This document shows positions 40,386 to 49,631 of a DNA stretch of 50,769 nt, in pieces. Position numbers and translations under genes: made by a program. This stretch comes from Hydrogenovibrio sp. SC-1 (GTDB taxonomy: Bacteria; Pseudomonadota; Gammaproteobacteria; Thiomicrospirales; Thiomicrospiraceae): the NCBI RefSeq assembly GCF_002848135.1, contig NZ_PKGB01000016.1:1-50769 (forward strand). Direction: 5' to 3'. Every line of letters begins with the position of its first letter. The stretch's first letter is position 1. The notes beneath the pieces are model-generated. The model was not told the DNA's origin, ran no database searches, and worked only from the letters and a program-made list of their open reading frames with translations.

Positions 40386-41258
40386 TTACATTTGTCCAAG
40401 GGTTATTCTAGGACGATGGCCATAGTCTTGTCGAGTTTCAATGTGCCTAAATCCGGCTTGCTGAAAAAGTGCTTGAACGGGCTTAGCTTGCTGGTAGCCA
40501 TGTTCAAGAATGAGCCAGCCATTGGCTTTTAAATGCATAGGTGCTTGAAAAATGAGTTTACGAATGTCTTCAAGACCATCTGAACCCGAAACCAATGCTG
40601 TTTCAGGTTCGAAACGGACATCGCCTTGGTTTAGGTGGGGGTCTTCGCTTTCAATGTAGGGCGGATTCGATACGATTAAATCAAAAGATTGATCAATCAC
40701 AGGTTGAAACCAATCGCCTTGTTTAAACGAAATACAAAGTTGGTGTCTCTGAGCATTTTTTTGTGCCACTTCCAGGGCCGCTTGGCTGAAATCAATGGCG
40801 GTCGCGTCACAATTCGGCTGTTGGTGCTTGAGCGCGCAAGCGATCGCGCCAGAGCCAGTTCCAAGGTCACAAAACGACCAGGCCTGGTCATTTTTAATTG
40901 CCATTTTCTCTAATGCGGTCTCGACCAGTATTTCCGTATCGGGCCTAGGAATTAATGTGGCTTCGGATACATAAAGGTCTAAGCCAAAAAAAGCGCGCTC
41001 ACCAGTCAGATAGGCGATAGGTTTGCCTGCAAGACGTTGTGCCAATAGCTGTTCGTACTGGGTGTGTTGAGCTTCAGTCAGCAACGTCTCTGGCCAGGTG
41101 TAAAGATAGGTTCGGCTTTTATTGAGGACAAATCCCAGTAATAGTTCAGCGTCTAAAGCAATGGTATCCGATTGGGATGTGGACAGTTTTGATTTGGCGT
41201 GAACTAACGCCTGGTCAATCCGCATGAAACCTGGATGTGCACTAGCCTTACTCTTCAT
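40386..41258 (-). CDS. prmC: Peptide chain release factor N5-glutamine methyltransferase
   Basis: PrmC methylates the Gln of the GGQ motif in RF1 and RF2 using SAM. It has the SAM site [15 protein letters not shown] near residue 120 and the catalytic NPPY in [12 protein letters not shown] near 190. The 290 residues are normal. It overlaps prfA by 11 bases. The seven residues NDQAWSF just before the SAM motif are encoded by a copy of the palindromic repeat, read in frame without disturbing the fold motifs. Confidence 0.95.
   Translation of the reverse strand: MKSKASAHPGFMRIDQALVHAKSKLSTSQSDTIALDAELLLGFVLNKSRTYLYTWPETLLTEAQHTQYEQLLAQRLAGKPIAYLTGERAFFGLDLYVSEATLIPRPDTEILVETALEKMAIKNDQAWSFCDLGTGSGAIACALKHQQPNCDATAIDFSQAALEVAQKNAQRHQLCISFKQGDWFQPVIDQSFDLIVSNPPYIESEDPHLNQGDVRFEPETALVSGSDGLEDIRKLIFQAPMHLKANGWLILEHGYQQAKPVQALFQQAGFRHIETRQDYGHRPRITLGQM
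40871..40894. repeat. Palindromic repeat copy 5, inside prmC
   Basis: A 24-base near-palindrome with the full ACCAGGCCTGGT core and A4/T4 ends, with one C/A mismatch (a G-U pair in prmC mRNA). It is translated in frame on the minus strand as part of prmC, in the linker before the SAM-binding motif. Confidence 0.85.
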
Positions 41259-42336
41259 CGCTTAATTTAGCAAGTTGTTCGGCCTGGTATTCGTTAATGA
41301 GTGGATCTATGACTTGGTGAAGTCCACCTTGCATGACTTCATCAAGCTTATAGAGGGTTAAGTTGATGCGGTGATCTGTTACTCGCCCTTGTGGATAGTT
41401 GTAGGTTCGAATCCGTTCAGAGCGATCGCCACTCCCCACTAGACTTTTTCGCTCTTGCGCAATTTCTTGGTCGTGAACACGCTGACGTTCATCCATAATT
41501 CGCGAAGCCAGTAAAGACATGGCTCTGGCACGGTTCTTATGTTGTGACCGTTCATCTTGGCATTCAACCACGGTGCCCGTTGGTAAATGAGTAATACGAA
41601 TGGCTGAATCAGTTTTGTTGACGTGCTGGCCACCTGCGCCGGAGGCACGAAAGGTGTCGACTTTTAAATCGGCAGGGTTGAGGTCAATTTGTTCAACGTC
41701 CGCCGCTTCAGGCATAATAACCACTGTTGCGGCAGAGGTGTGAACCCGGCCCTGTGTTTCGGTGGCTGGAACGCGTTGTACTCGGTGAGCACCCGATTCA
41801 AATTTGAGTTTTGAATAGGCTCCATCCCCGATGATTCGCACAATAATTTCTTTAAAGCCACCATGCTCACCTTCTTGCGAATTGATGATCTCAACTTGCC
41901 AGCGTTGGGTTTCGGCATAACGGCTGTACATTCTAAAAAGATCCCCAGCAAAAATGGCTGCTTCGTCGCCACCGGTACCGGCACGTATTTCCAAGAAAAT
42001 ATTCGCATCATCATTGGGGTCTTTAGGCAGCAGCATTTTCTGTAATTCGGACTCTAAAGCAGTTTGATTTTTCTCAAGCAAAGGGAGTTCTTCTTGTCCC
42101 ATTTCTTTTAATTCGGCGTCACCAGACTTAATCATTTCCTTCGCTTCCTGAAGGTCTGATTCATTTGCTAAAAAGTCGTTAAAAGCGGTCACAACCGGGG
42201 TCAATTGAGCATGTTCCTTGCTCAAATTACGAAATTTATTTTGATTGCTGATCACTTCAGGGTCTGAAATGAGGTAGTTAATTTCATCAAGGCGTTCAAT
42301 CAGGCCTTCAAGCTTAGCGCGAATGGATTGTTTCAT
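41248..42336 (-). CDS. prfA: Peptide chain release factor 1
   Basis: RF1 reads UAA and UAG stop codons. The GGQ catalytic motif is in [13 protein letters not shown] near residue 229. A PxT-type recognition loop is expected near 185 in the [16 protein letters not shown] block. It has 362 residues, as normal. It is encoded between hemA (9-base gap) and prmC (11-base overlap), which methylates its GGQ. Confidence 0.97.
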   Translation of the reverse strand: MKQSIRAKLEGLIERLDEINYLISDPEVISNQNKFRNLSKEHAQLTPVVTAFNDFLANESDLQEAKEMIKSGDAELKEMGQEELPLLEKNQTALESELQKMLLPKDPNDDANIFLEIRAGTGGDEAAIFAGDLFRMYSRYAETQRWQVEIINSQEGEHGGFKEIIVRIIGDGAYSKLKFESGAHRVQRVPATETQGRVHTSAATVVIMPEAADVEQIDLNPADLKVDTFRASGAGGQHVNKTDSAIRITHLPTGTVVECQDERSQHKNRARAMSLLASRIMDERQRVHDQEIAQERKSLVGSGDRSERIRTYNYPQGRVTDHRINLTLYKLDEVMQGGLHQVIDPLINEYQAEQLAKLSDEE

Positions 42337-42345
42337 AGGGAGTCG

Positions 42346-43635
42346 TTAGTTTTCTTTTTGCATCGAATTTTTGGATGGTGCAATATCAGGCAGTAACAAT
42401 TTTTTTGCGGCCTCTAATACTTCGATTTCGCCATTTAACCCTGCTTGATTCAGGTTGTGGGTTGAGGTGTGTAAAATTTTATTGGTTAGTTGATTGGCTA
42501 ACTTCGTCAGTAGGGTTGAGGGATCAGCACCCAGCTCAAGTTGGTGGTGGGTTTCGCTGAGTAGCTGCTGTTTTAATTCGTGGGCCTGTTGACGGTAGCT
42601 CTGAATGATCGGGCTGACCACTTGGGTTGCCTTGTATTGATTGATAAAAGCTTGCGCCTGAGCATCGACAATTTCTTCCGCCGCCAAGGCTGCATCTTGT
42701 CGAGATTGTTTGTTTTCTTCGATAATCTCTTGTAAATCGTCGACACTATAAAGATAGGTGTCACTGAAATCCCCAACTTGCGCTTCAATATCTCTCGGAA
42801 CCGCGATATCGACCATAAACATCGGTTTGTGGCGACGCTGCTTAAGGGCATTTTCAACCATCTTGGTTTTAATAATGGCATCTGGGCAGGCAGTTGAAGC
42901 GATAACGATGTCTGCCTCATGCAGGTGATCTTTGATTTCTGCGAGGTTAATAGCATAGCCACCCAGTGTTTCTGCAAGTTGGTGCGCCTTAGAAAGGGTG
43001 CGGTTCGCAATAATCAAATTGCCAACCTGATTTTCTTTAAGATGTCGCGCTACCAGTTCAATGGTTTCTCCAGCGCCAATTAACAGCGCATTTTGTTCTT
43101 TTAAACACCCAAAAAACTGTTTGGAAAGAGCGACGGCAGCAAATGCGACAGAAACGGGGCTAGATCCAATTTCGGTATCGGTTCTGACTTGTTTTGCTGT
43201 CTTAAAAATACACTGAAACAACGCATGTAATGTTTGGTGAATGCTGTCATTTTTGTGAGCGAGCTGAAAGGCATCTTTTATTTGACCAAGGATTTGCGGC
43301 TCGCCCAGTACCAGAGAGTTTAGCCCACTTGCCACTCGCATAATATGCTTGATTGCATCCAAGTCATTGTATTCGTATAGATATTGCGAAATGCTTTGTT
43401 GCTGCAATTGAAAAAACTGATGAAGCCAGTCGTAAATAGATTGGGTGTCTTCAGTATTTAAGGTCGCATAAATTTCAGTGCGATTGCAGGTCGAAAGGAT
43501 AACGCATTCTGTGGCGAGCGATTGCTCTTTGAGTTCAGCCAATGCATGCTGTACTTGTTCAGGTGAAAAAGAAATTTTTTCACGAATATCCACTGGTGCC
43601 GTTTCGTGGTTTACACCCAAAACAAATAATTTCAT
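42346..43635 (-). CDS. hemA: Glutamyl-tRNA reductase
   Basis: HemA reduces glutamyl-tRNA to glutamate semialdehyde, the first step of C5 tetrapyrrole synthesis. The catalytic cysteine is in ILSTCNRTEIYATL near residue 49. GEPQILGQIKDA follows near 112, then a Rossmann domain (LIGAGETIELVARHL) and a C-terminal dimer helix. ATG at 43635 gives MKLFVLGVNHETAPVDIREK, the usual N-terminus. The frame is open to a TTG at 43653 but without support. The ribosome site is weak. Confidence 0.96.
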   Translation of the reverse strand: MKLFVLGVNHETAPVDIREKISFSPEQVQHALAELKEQSLATECVILSTCNRTEIYATLNTEDTQSIYDWLHQFFQLQQQSISQYLYEYNDLDAIKHIMRVASGLNSLVLGEPQILGQIKDAFQLAHKNDSIHQTLHALFQCIFKTAKQVRTDTEIGSSPVSVAFAAVALSKQFFGCLKEQNALLIGAGETIELVARHLKENQVGNLIIANRTLSKAHQLAETLGGYAINLAEIKDHLHEADIVIASTACPDAIIKTKMVENALKQRRHKPMFMVDIAVPRDIEAQVGDFSDTYLYSVDDLQEIIEENKQSRQDAALAAEEIVDAQAQAFINQYKATQVVSPIIQSYRQQAHELKQQLLSETHHQLELGADPSTLLTKLANQLTNKILHTSTHNLNQAGLNGEIEVLEAAKKLLLPDIAPSKNSMQKEN

Positions 43636-43696
43636 AAGGAATCGTTTAGCCAAAAAGGAGAAAAATAATGCAATTTAAGGGATGTAATTTTGCTAA

Positions 43697-43702
43697 ATTA
43701 TA
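43697..43702 (-). promoter_or_regulatory. Probable hemA -10 box
   Basis: TATAAT on the minus strand, 62 bases before the hemA ATG, in the divergent hemA/TPR gap. No good -35 was found. Confidence 0.4.
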
Positions 43703-43709
43703 GCCTTAA

Positions 43710-43738
43710 TTGCAAGTTTTACAGTGTGTTTTTACACT
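43710..43738 (+). promoter_or_regulatory. Probable promoter of the TPR lipoprotein gene
   Basis: TTGCAA, 17-base spacer, TACACT. The transcript would begin near 43745, leaving only a short leader and supporting the TTG start at 43762, which has GGGGA just upstream. Confidence 0.5.
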
Positions 43739-43761
43739 TTTATCAAATTATGGGGAAAGAT

Positions 43762-45582
43762 TTGTCTGGATTCGTTGTATTCAAACCCGTTATTTTACGG
43801 GTTCTATTGTTGGTTATCGGGTTGGTTTTAAGTGGTTGTGCTCAACTGAAACCCAAGGTCGAGTCTGCTTTCGGATTAGATGCAGCTCAAACCCAGCCAG
43901 AGTCCGTATCAAAGCCAGAAGACTCCCAGCAGTCCGGTAAGGATGTGTCCAAAATTGAGTTGACCGCTGCAGAAATGTATCGTGTTATGTTGGCGGAAAT
44001 GCTAGTGGTGAAAGGAGATGTGCGTACTGGGTTTTCAGTCATGCATGAAGTCGCAACGCTAACGAGACAACCGGAGCTGGCTGAGCGAGCTTTTAAACTA
44101 TCAATGGCGACTTATGATTTAGCATCAATTGCTTCTGCGGCCGCTTTGTGGCGTGATGTTTCACCGGATGAACCCTTAGCTTGGAAAGCGTCCTATATTA
44201 TGCAGGCGCGTGACGGTCGAATTGAAGAGGCTATTTCGAGTTGGTCACGCTTTCAGCAATTGTCGGGCAAGGATTTAGTTCATGTTCTGATGGAAACGGG
44301 GGTGCGTATTACCCAAGCCGTTCCGGTTGAGCATGGTACGGCTTTTTTACAGCAATTACACCAGAAGTATCCACAAAGCTTAGTCATGCGCTATGTGTTA
44401 GGGATGGCATCAGAAGCATATAAGCAGTATGCATTAGCCATTAGGCAGTTAGAAAGCACGATTGCGCAAATTGATTCTGAAACTTCAAATGAAATGGGCG
44501 CTGAGTTAAGGCAGCAGCTTTATCGAGAATCCCATTATTTATTGGCGAATGCTTATTTGAAGTCGGGGCAATCGGAGTTGGGGTTGGTCCGTTTAGCGGA
44601 TTATATTAAGGCGCACCCTAAAGATTGGAAGTTTCAAGAGCGTTATGCGCGAATGGAAGTAAAGGTTGGGCGATTTGATTTGGCAGAGTCGCGTTATTTG
44701 AAAGTGGTCGAAAATGAACCCGATGCAAACACTTCTAAGTTATCAGCGGCTTTGTTGATGTTGGAAAGGGAAGCGTATGATAAAGCTGAGGTACTGTTGA
44801 TTGAGCTGGAGTCCGTGTTGCCGTATCGCTCGAGTGCACTTTATTATTTGGGGGTGTCGGCGCAAAGACAGCATCAGTTGACTCAAGCAAAGCGCTATTT
44901 TCAGCAAATTACCACGCATGACTACTTGCTCGATGCACGATTGCATATGGCCGAAATTGATTATCCCGAAGTTGGTCTGGTCAAAACGCTTGAGGCGTTA
45001 GATGCAATAGATGTGACTGAAACGGCAGACAAGGTGAAATTATTGCAGGCCAAAGCCATCTTTTATAATAAAGCTGGTGAAAAGCAAAAATCGATTATGG
45101 TTTATGATCAGGCTATTGCATTGCAAGATCAAAAAGTAGAACTGTATTTGATGCAGGCGATGTTGTTTTATGATTTAGCTCAGTTTGAACAATATGAAGC
45201 GAATCTAAAGCAGGCACTTGCGATTGATGGCGATGATGTCGAAATAATGAATGCATTGGGCTACTTCTATGCCGAACAAAAAAGAGAATTCGTTTATGCG
45301 CAGCAATTGTTGGATAAAGCTCTGACCCTAGCGCCAAATCGCTATTACATTTTGGACAGCCGGGGTTGGCTGGCCTATCAGCAAGGGCAATACCAAGAAG
45401 CAGAAAAATTCCTTTCGCGCGCACTGGCATTGCAGGTAGATGAAGAAGTGTTGATTCATTTAATTCATGTCCTTTGGAAGCTTGAGCGTCAGGAAGAAGC
45501 AAAAAAGCTCTGGGTTGACTATCGAAATCAGTATCCCCAAAATGAAGTTTTACAAACTTTAATTCTGGATTTGATGAAATAA
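43762..45582 (+). CDS. TPR-repeat lipoprotein next to hemA
   Basis: A large protein with a lipoprotein signal: hydrophobic residues 10-23 and lipobox LSGC with the Cys at residue 26. The rest is almost all helical with many TPR-like repeats, clearest in the C-terminal third (ALGYFYAEQKREFVYAQQLLDK, GWLAYQQGQYQEAEKFLSRAL). Equivalent TPR genes lie beside hemA in other gammaproteobacteria, upstream of lolB. Here TTG at 43762 is preferred because of the ribosome site and promoter; ATG at 43750 and a longer frame from 43690 are alternatives. Its role is unknown, and outer-membrane protein handling is possible. Confidence 0.82.
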   Translation: MSGFVVFKPVILRVLLLVIGLVLSGCAQLKPKVESAFGLDAAQTQPESVSKPEDSQQSGKDVSKIELTAAEMYRVMLAEMLVVKGDVRTGFSVMHEVATLTRQPELAERAFKLSMATYDLASIASAAALWRDVSPDEPLAWKASYIMQARDGRIEEAISSWSRFQQLSGKDLVHVLMETGVRITQAVPVEHGTAFLQQLHQKYPQSLVMRYVLGMASEAYKQYALAIRQLESTIAQIDSETSNEMGAELRQQLYRESHYLLANAYLKSGQSELGLVRLADYIKAHPKDWKFQERYARMEVKVGRFDLAESRYLKVVENEPDANTSKLSAALLMLEREAYDKAEVLLIELESVLPYRSSALYYLGVSAQRQHQLTQAKRYFQQITTHDYLLDARLHMAEIDYPEVGLVKTLEALDAIDVTETADKVKLLQAKAIFYNKAGEKQKSIMVYDQAIALQDQKVELYLMQAMLFYDLAQFEQYEANLKQALAIDGDDVEIMNALGYFYAEQKREFVYAQQLLDKALTLAPNRYYILDSRGWLAYQQGQYQEAEKFLSRALALQVDEEVLIHLIHVLWKLERQEEAKKLWVDYRNQYPQNEVLQTLILDLMK

Positions 45583-45681
45583 GACGGTTAGAGATGTTGG
45601 CAATATTATGTTTTTCTTGCATTTAAATATTATTGAAAGCTTGTTATTATGGGGTCTCTTAATTTTTTTAGTAAAAAACGC

Positions 45682-45709
45682 TTGATTTGCGGCTTTTAAA
45701 ATGGATAAT
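45682..45709 (+). promoter_or_regulatory. Promoter of tRNA-Gln (and possibly prs)
   Basis: TTGATT, 16-base spacer, GATAAT, about 34 bases before the tRNA. No terminator is seen between the tRNA and prs, so they may share the transcript. Confidence 0.55.
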
Positions 45710-45742
45710 ACGCACCTGTCTTAGATGACAGCGATAAACAGT

Positions 45743-45817
45743 TGGGCTATAGCCAAGCGGTAAGGCAACGGGTTTTGATCCCGTCATGCGCAGGTTCGAA
45801 TCCTGCTAGCCCAGCCA
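45743..45817 (+). tRNA. tRNA-Gln (anticodon TTG)
   Basis: A full cloverleaf: acceptor arms TGGGCTA/TAGCCCA, anticodon stem ACGGG/CCCGT with loop TTTTGAT, T arm GGTTCGAATCC and encoded CCA. The U-starting acceptor and TTG anticodon identify tRNA-Gln. The position ahead of prs is conserved in relatives. Confidence 0.97.
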
Positions 45818-45879
45818 TTATCCTCCCTGAATTCTTCAAATCATTTTTTTCCTGGTTTTCGCCATAGGAGTTGCCATTC

Positions 45880-46845
45880 ATGGCTTACAAAAATGTCCGA
45901 TTATTTGCCGGAAACGCAAATGTCAGCTTAGCTGAAAAGATTTCCTCCTCGATTGAAATTCCATTAGGTAAAGCAGATGTCGGCCGCTTTAGTGATGGCG
46001 AGATTATGGTTCAAATTAATGAATCAGTACGCGGAAAAGATGTTTACGTTTTACAGCCTACCTGTACCCCTGAACCCGCCGTTAATTTAATGGAACTGCT
46101 GGTTATGATTGATGCGCTAAAACGCGCTTCTGCAAAGCGGATTACCGCAGTGGTGCCCTATTACGGTTTTGCTCGGCAAGATCGTCGTCCTCATTCAGCT
46201 CGTGTACCAATTACAGCGCGCTTAGCAGCGGATATGATTACGGTTGCCGGTGCCGATCGTTTGATCACAGTGGATTTGCATTCGGATCAAATCCAAGGAT
46301 TTTTCGATATTCCGGTCGACAATATTTATGCCTCACCGACGCTTGTTGATGACATGCGTACTTCGGGTCATATCGCTGGCGATAATATGATGGTGGTTTC
46401 GCCTGATATGGGTGGTGTCGTGCGTGCTCGCGCTGTCGCCAAAGCCCTAGGGTGTGATATGGCCATTATCGATAAGCGACGTCCAAAAGCGAATGTCGCT
46501 CAAATTATGAATATTATTGGTGATGTATCCGGTCGTGATTGTATCTTAGTTGATGATATGGTGGACACAGCCGGTACGCTTTGCAAGGCTGCGGCTGCAT
46601 TGAAAGAGCATGGCGCAAAAAGTGTAACGGCTTATGTTGTTCATGCCGTTTTGTCTGGCTCTGCCGTTGATACGATAAATAATTCTTGCCTAACAGAACT
46701 CGTCGTAACAGACACCATCCCATTGTCCGAAGCGGGTATGGAATCTAATCGCATTCGTCGCGTTTCAGTTGCTCCTGTACTCGGTGAAACCATTCGACGT
46801 GTCCATCAGGAAGAATCAGTTTCCGAGTTAATGCCTATTCGTTAA
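45880..46845 (+). CDS. prs: Ribose-phosphate pyrophosphokinase
   Basis: Prs makes PRPP from ribose 5-phosphate and ATP. It has [14 protein letters not shown] near residue 35, the ATP loop [10 protein letters not shown] near 98, [12 protein letters not shown] near 130 and the PRPP-binding block [15 protein letters not shown] near 220. ATG at 45880 ([12 protein letters not shown]) has AGGAG 9 bases upstream; the frame opens 3 codons earlier at a TTG too close to that site. The 321 residues are slightly longer than in E. coli. Confidence 0.96.
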   Translation: MAYKNVRLFAGNANVSLAEKISSSIEIPLGKADVGRFSDGEIMVQINESVRGKDVYVLQPTCTPEPAVNLMELLVMIDALKRASAKRITAVVPYYGFARQDRRPHSARVPITARLAADMITVAGADRLITVDLHSDQIQGFFDIPVDNIYASPTLVDDMRTSGHIAGDNMMVVSPDMGGVVRARAVAKALGCDMAIIDKRRPKANVAQIMNIIGDVSGRDCILVDDMVDTAGTLCKAAAALKEHGAKSVTAYVVHAVLSGSAVDTINNSCLTELVVTDTIPLSEAGMESNRIRRVSVAPVLGETIRRVHQEESVSELMPIR

Positions 46846-46861
46846 AGGCCTTATTGCACGT

Positions 46862-46887
46862 CAAAACGACCAGGCCTGGTCGTTTTG
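46862..46887. repeat. Palindromic repeat copy 6, after prs
   Basis: A perfect 26-base palindrome with core ACCAGGCCTGGT, arms CGA/TCG and A4/T4 flanks, 16 bases after the prs stop. It probably terminates prs transcription before the rplY promoter. Confidence 0.9.
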
Positions 46888-46943
46888 GCAGTTTAAGGTC
46901 TTGTTTTCTTACGTTAATCTCTTTTGTTTCTAAAAAAAATCGG

Positions 46944-46949
46944 TATAAT
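46944..46949 (+). promoter_or_regulatory. Probable rplY promoter
   Basis: TATAAT with a poor -35. The leader would be about 95 bases and contains a short GC hairpin (GGGGCTTGCCCC, 46992-47003). Confidence 0.45.
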
Positions 46950-47051
46950 ACCGCTCTTTGTTTCTGTGCTTGGTCGCGAGCATGGAGTTTTGGGGCTTGC
47001 CCCGGTTTATTTATTAGGTGAACGACGCCTAAGATTTATGGAGTAATTAAA

Positions 47052-47633
47052 ATGGATCAAGTTTGGACAGCAGAGCTGCGTACAGAGGAAGGGAAGGGTG
47101 CGAGCCGCCGTCTTCGTCTGGCAGGCAAAGTACCAGCCATCGTATATGGTGGTGAGCAGGAAGCAAAATCAGTTGCTTTGAAAAGTAATCAAATTGAACG
47201 TGCTTTAAGAATAAATGTTGATTTGTATAACACCGTTTTAACGCTAGAAGGCGAAGGTGTTGCTGAGCAATGTATTATTAAAGACTTACAGCGTCATCCT
47301 GCAACAGGCTTTATTTCTCACATTGATTTTCAACGTGCAAGTGATAAGTCAGCTATCGTAAAACGTGTTCCACTTAAGTTTGTTGGTAAAGAAGTTGCAC
47401 CAGGTGTGAAAATCGGTGGGATTATGTCTTTCATGCAATCCAGCGTTGAAGTGAGTTGCTTAACTAAAGATTTACCAACTGCAATTGAAATTGACGTTTC
47501 TAATTTAGAAGCAGGTCAGAACTTGCGTCTATCTGAGTTAGAAATTCCTGCTGGTGTTAAGTTAACCGCGTTAACGCACGGTAACACTGATTATGATCAG
47601 GCCGTTGTTGGTATCAGCAAAGTAAAACGTTAA
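47052..47633 (+). CDS. rplY: 50S ribosomal protein L25 (CTC form)
   Basis: L25 binds 5S rRNA. This is the two-domain general-stress (CTC) form of 193 residues, longer than the 94-residue E. coli L25. The N-terminal domain has EEGKGASRRLRLAGKVPAIVYGG near residues 12-34, and the C-terminal TL5-type beta domain spans about 95-190. GGAG stands before ATG. It is part of prs-rplY-pth-ychF, conserved in the class. Confidence 0.95.
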   Translation: MDQVWTAELRTEEGKGASRRLRLAGKVPAIVYGGEQEAKSVALKSNQIERALRINVDLYNTVLTLEGEGVAEQCIIKDLQRHPATGFISHIDFQRASDKSAIVKRVPLKFVGKEVAPGVKIGGIMSFMQSSVEVSCLTKDLPTAIEIDVSNLEAGQNLRLSELEIPAGVKLTALTHGNTDYDQAVVGISKVKR

Positions 47634-47666
47634 TTTTAAGCGTTTAAGATAACAGAAAGCCCGCAT

Positions 47667-48242
47667 ATGTCCTGTATAAAGCTAATTGTTGGTCTGGGAA
47701 ATCCTGGAAAACAATATGAGCAAACTCGACATAATGCGGGTTTTTGGTTTGTGGAGGAAGTTGCTCGTCAATATCAAGTGCAATTTCGTCCAGAGACCAA
47801 ATTTTTAGGTGATGTGGCTCGAGTTCAGTCAAATGGCATGGATGTTTGGTTGCTTAAACCCATGACTTTTATGAATCGAAGTGGTCAGTCTATCCAATCT
47901 TTAGCCAATTTCTATAAAATATCAGCCGATGAAATTCTCGTGGTGCATGATGAACTTGATTTAGCACCCGGTGTTGCCAAGCTTAAGTCTAATGGCGGGC
48001 ATGGTGGTCATAATGGATTACGTGACACCATTGCCGCATTGGGCACGCGAACCTTTCATCGTCTTCGGTTGGGGATTGGGCATCCAGGTCACAAGGATCA
48101 AGTGGTGGATTATGTCTTACGTGCACCCTCTAAACCGGATTTTCAAGCGATTGAAGATGCAATTTATGATGCTTCACACGTCTTGCCGGAACTGCTAAGT
48201 GGCGAGATGGAAAGGGCAATGCATCAACTTCACACGCAGTAA
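47667..48242 (+). CDS. pth: Peptidyl-tRNA hydrolase
   Basis: Pth frees peptides from stalled peptidyl-tRNA. It has [19 protein letters not shown] near residues 9-27 (catalytic His near 24), MTFMNRSG near 70, and HDELDLAPG near 97. The 191 residues are normal. It follows rplY by 33 bases and precedes ychF by 37 bases. Confidence 0.97.
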   Translation: MSCIKLIVGLGNPGKQYEQTRHNAGFWFVEEVARQYQVQFRPETKFLGDVARVQSNGMDVWLLKPMTFMNRSGQSIQSLANFYKISADEILVVHDELDLAPGVAKLKSNGGHGGHNGLRDTIAALGTRTFHRLRLGIGHPGHKDQVVDYVLRAPSKPDFQAIEDAIYDASHVLPELLSGEMERAMHQLHTQ

Positions 48243-48279
48243 TTCAATAAATTAATCATGACGCTATTAGGAGTTCAAA

Positions 48280-49371
48280 ATGGGAATTAAATGTGGCATT
48301 GTTGGCCTACCCAATGTTGGAAAATCGACCTTGTTCAATGCCTTAACAAATGCAGGGATTGAATCAGCCAACTATCCATTTTGTACCATCGAACCCAATG
48401 TTGGCGTAGTGCCGGTTCCAGATGAAAGGGAAGATGCGTTGGCAGAGATTGTGAACCCTGAGCGCGTGTTATCAGCAACGGTCGATTTTATGGATATCGC
48501 AGGCTTGGTCGAAGGTGCTTCAAAAGGGGAAGGGCTTGGCAACAAATTTTTAGCCAATATTCGCGAGACCGATGCAATTGTTCAAGTTGTGCGTTGCTTT
48601 GAAAATGATGATATTGTGCATGTCGCCGGTAAAATTGACCCCATTTCAGATATTGAAATTATCAATATGGAACTTATCCTAGCAGATATGGAGTCTTTGC
48701 AAAAAGCGGTTCAAAAAGTACAGCGTGTTGCAAAAAGCGGTGATAAAGAAGCGGTTGCCAAGCAAGTTGTCTATGAAAAGGTGTTGCACGAAGTTGAAAA
48801 CGGCAAGCTCGTTCGTCTGGTTGAATTGAATGAAGATGAACTTAAAGTCTTGCAAGATTTGCACCTCTTAACCATTAAGCCGATGATGTATGTTGCGAAT
48901 GTGAATGAAGATGGGTTTGAAAATAATCCCATGTTAGATAAGGTTGAAGCGCTTGCTGCGGAACAAGGTGCCGTGGTGGTGCCAATTAGTGCGGAAATCG
49001 AAGAACAGGTTGCAGAACTTGATGATGAAGACAAGGCTGAATTCCTTGCGGAAATGGGGCAAGAAGAACCTGGTCTAAACCGAGTTATTCGTGCTGCTTA
49101 TCAGTTACTCGGCTTGCAAACCTATTTCACAGCAGGCGTAAAGGAAGTTCGAGCTTGGACGGTTAAAAAAGGCGCAACCGCACCGCAAGCGGCAGGCGTG
49201 ATTCACACCGACTTTGAAAAAGGGTTTATTCGTGCAGAAGTCACGGCCTATGAAGATTTTATTGCCTATAAAGGTGATGCCGGTGCAAAAGCAGCTGGAA
49301 AGCAACGCTTAGAAGGTAAAGAATACATTGTTCAAGATGGCGATGTAATGCATTTCCGTTTTAATGTTTAA
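48280..49371 (+). CDS. ychF: Redox-regulated ATPase YchF
   Basis: YchF/OLA1 is an Obg-related P-loop ATPase that binds ribosomes. It has [18 protein letters not shown] near residue 8, the [17 protein letters not shown] switch region near 72, and NVNED in place of the G4 NKxD, as in YchF. A TGS domain ends the protein ([13 protein letters not shown]). The 363 residues match. AGGAG precedes the ATG. It is conserved downstream of pth. Confidence 0.97.
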   Translation: MGIKCGIVGLPNVGKSTLFNALTNAGIESANYPFCTIEPNVGVVPVPDEREDALAEIVNPERVLSATVDFMDIAGLVEGASKGEGLGNKFLANIRETDAIVQVVRCFENDDIVHVAGKIDPISDIEIINMELILADMESLQKAVQKVQRVAKSGDKEAVAKQVVYEKVLHEVENGKLVRLVELNEDELKVLQDLHLLTIKPMMYVANVNEDGFENNPMLDKVEALAAEQGAVVVPISAEIEEQVAELDDEDKAEFLAEMGQEEPGLNRVIRAAYQLLGLQTYFTAGVKEVRAWTVKKGATAPQAAGVIHTDFEKGFIRAEVTAYEDFIAYKGDAGAKAAGKQRLEGKEYIVQDGDVMHFRFNV

Positions 49372-49385
49372 CGCTATCGCGCGCT

Positions 49386-49411
49386 TAAAATGACCAGGCC
49401 TGGTCATTTTA
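49386..49411. repeat. Palindromic repeat copy 7, after ychF
   Basis: A perfect 26-base palindrome with core ACCAGGCCTGGT, arms TGA/TCA and A4/T4 flanks, 14 bases after the ychF stop and 32 bases before the tRNA-Met promoter. Confidence 0.9.
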
Positions 49412-49443
49412 GCTGAAAAAGTGATAAAACTCCTGTTACAAGG

Positions 49444-49471
49444 TTGACAAGGCCGATAAAAATTCTATAAT
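49444..49471 (+). promoter_or_regulatory. Strong promoter of tRNA-Met
   Basis: Consensus TTGACA, 16-base spacer, consensus TATAAT; the start would be about 8 bases before the tRNA. Confidence 0.88.
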
Positions 49472-49485
49472 ACCGCAATCTTTTT

Positions 49486-49562
49486 GGCTACATAGCTCAG
49501 CTGGTTAGAGCACATCACTCATAATGATGGGGTCCCAGGTTCAAATCCCGGTGTAGCCACCA
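49486..49562 (+). tRNA. Elongator tRNA-Met (anticodon CAT)
   Basis: A complete cloverleaf with acceptor GGCTACA/TGTAGCC, anticodon loop CTCATAA, T arm with GGTTCAAATCC and encoded CCA. Close identity to enteric elongator tRNA-Met and the paired first acceptor base exclude initiator tRNA. Confidence 0.97.
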
Positions 49563-49569
49563 TATTTCT

Positions 49570-49597
49570 AAAAAACCCGCCTAGTGCGGGTTTTTTT
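49570..49597 (+). terminator. Intrinsic terminator after tRNA-Met
   Basis: Stem AAAACCCGC / GCGGGTTTT with a 5-base loop and T7 tail, 8 bases after the tRNA. Confidence 0.93.
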
Positions 49598-49631
49598 ATG
49601 TCTGTGATTTCTAGATTTTGGCTAGTATGGT

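Noticed and set aside
43668-43703. An 11-codon frame with a strong AAGGAG site before the TPR gene (possible leader peptide)
   Set aside because: It overlaps the likely hemA -10 box and lies upstream of the better TPR promoter at 43710-43738, so it is probably not transcribed in sense.
43723-43741. AGTGT/ACACT hairpin followed by T residues before the TPR gene
   Set aside because: The stem is only 5 bp of mixed content and overlaps the proposed -10 box; too weak for a terminator.
45113-45622. 169-codon minus-strand frame opposite the TPR gene
   Set aside because: It overlaps a well-supported gene on the other strand, has no family pattern and no ribosome site.
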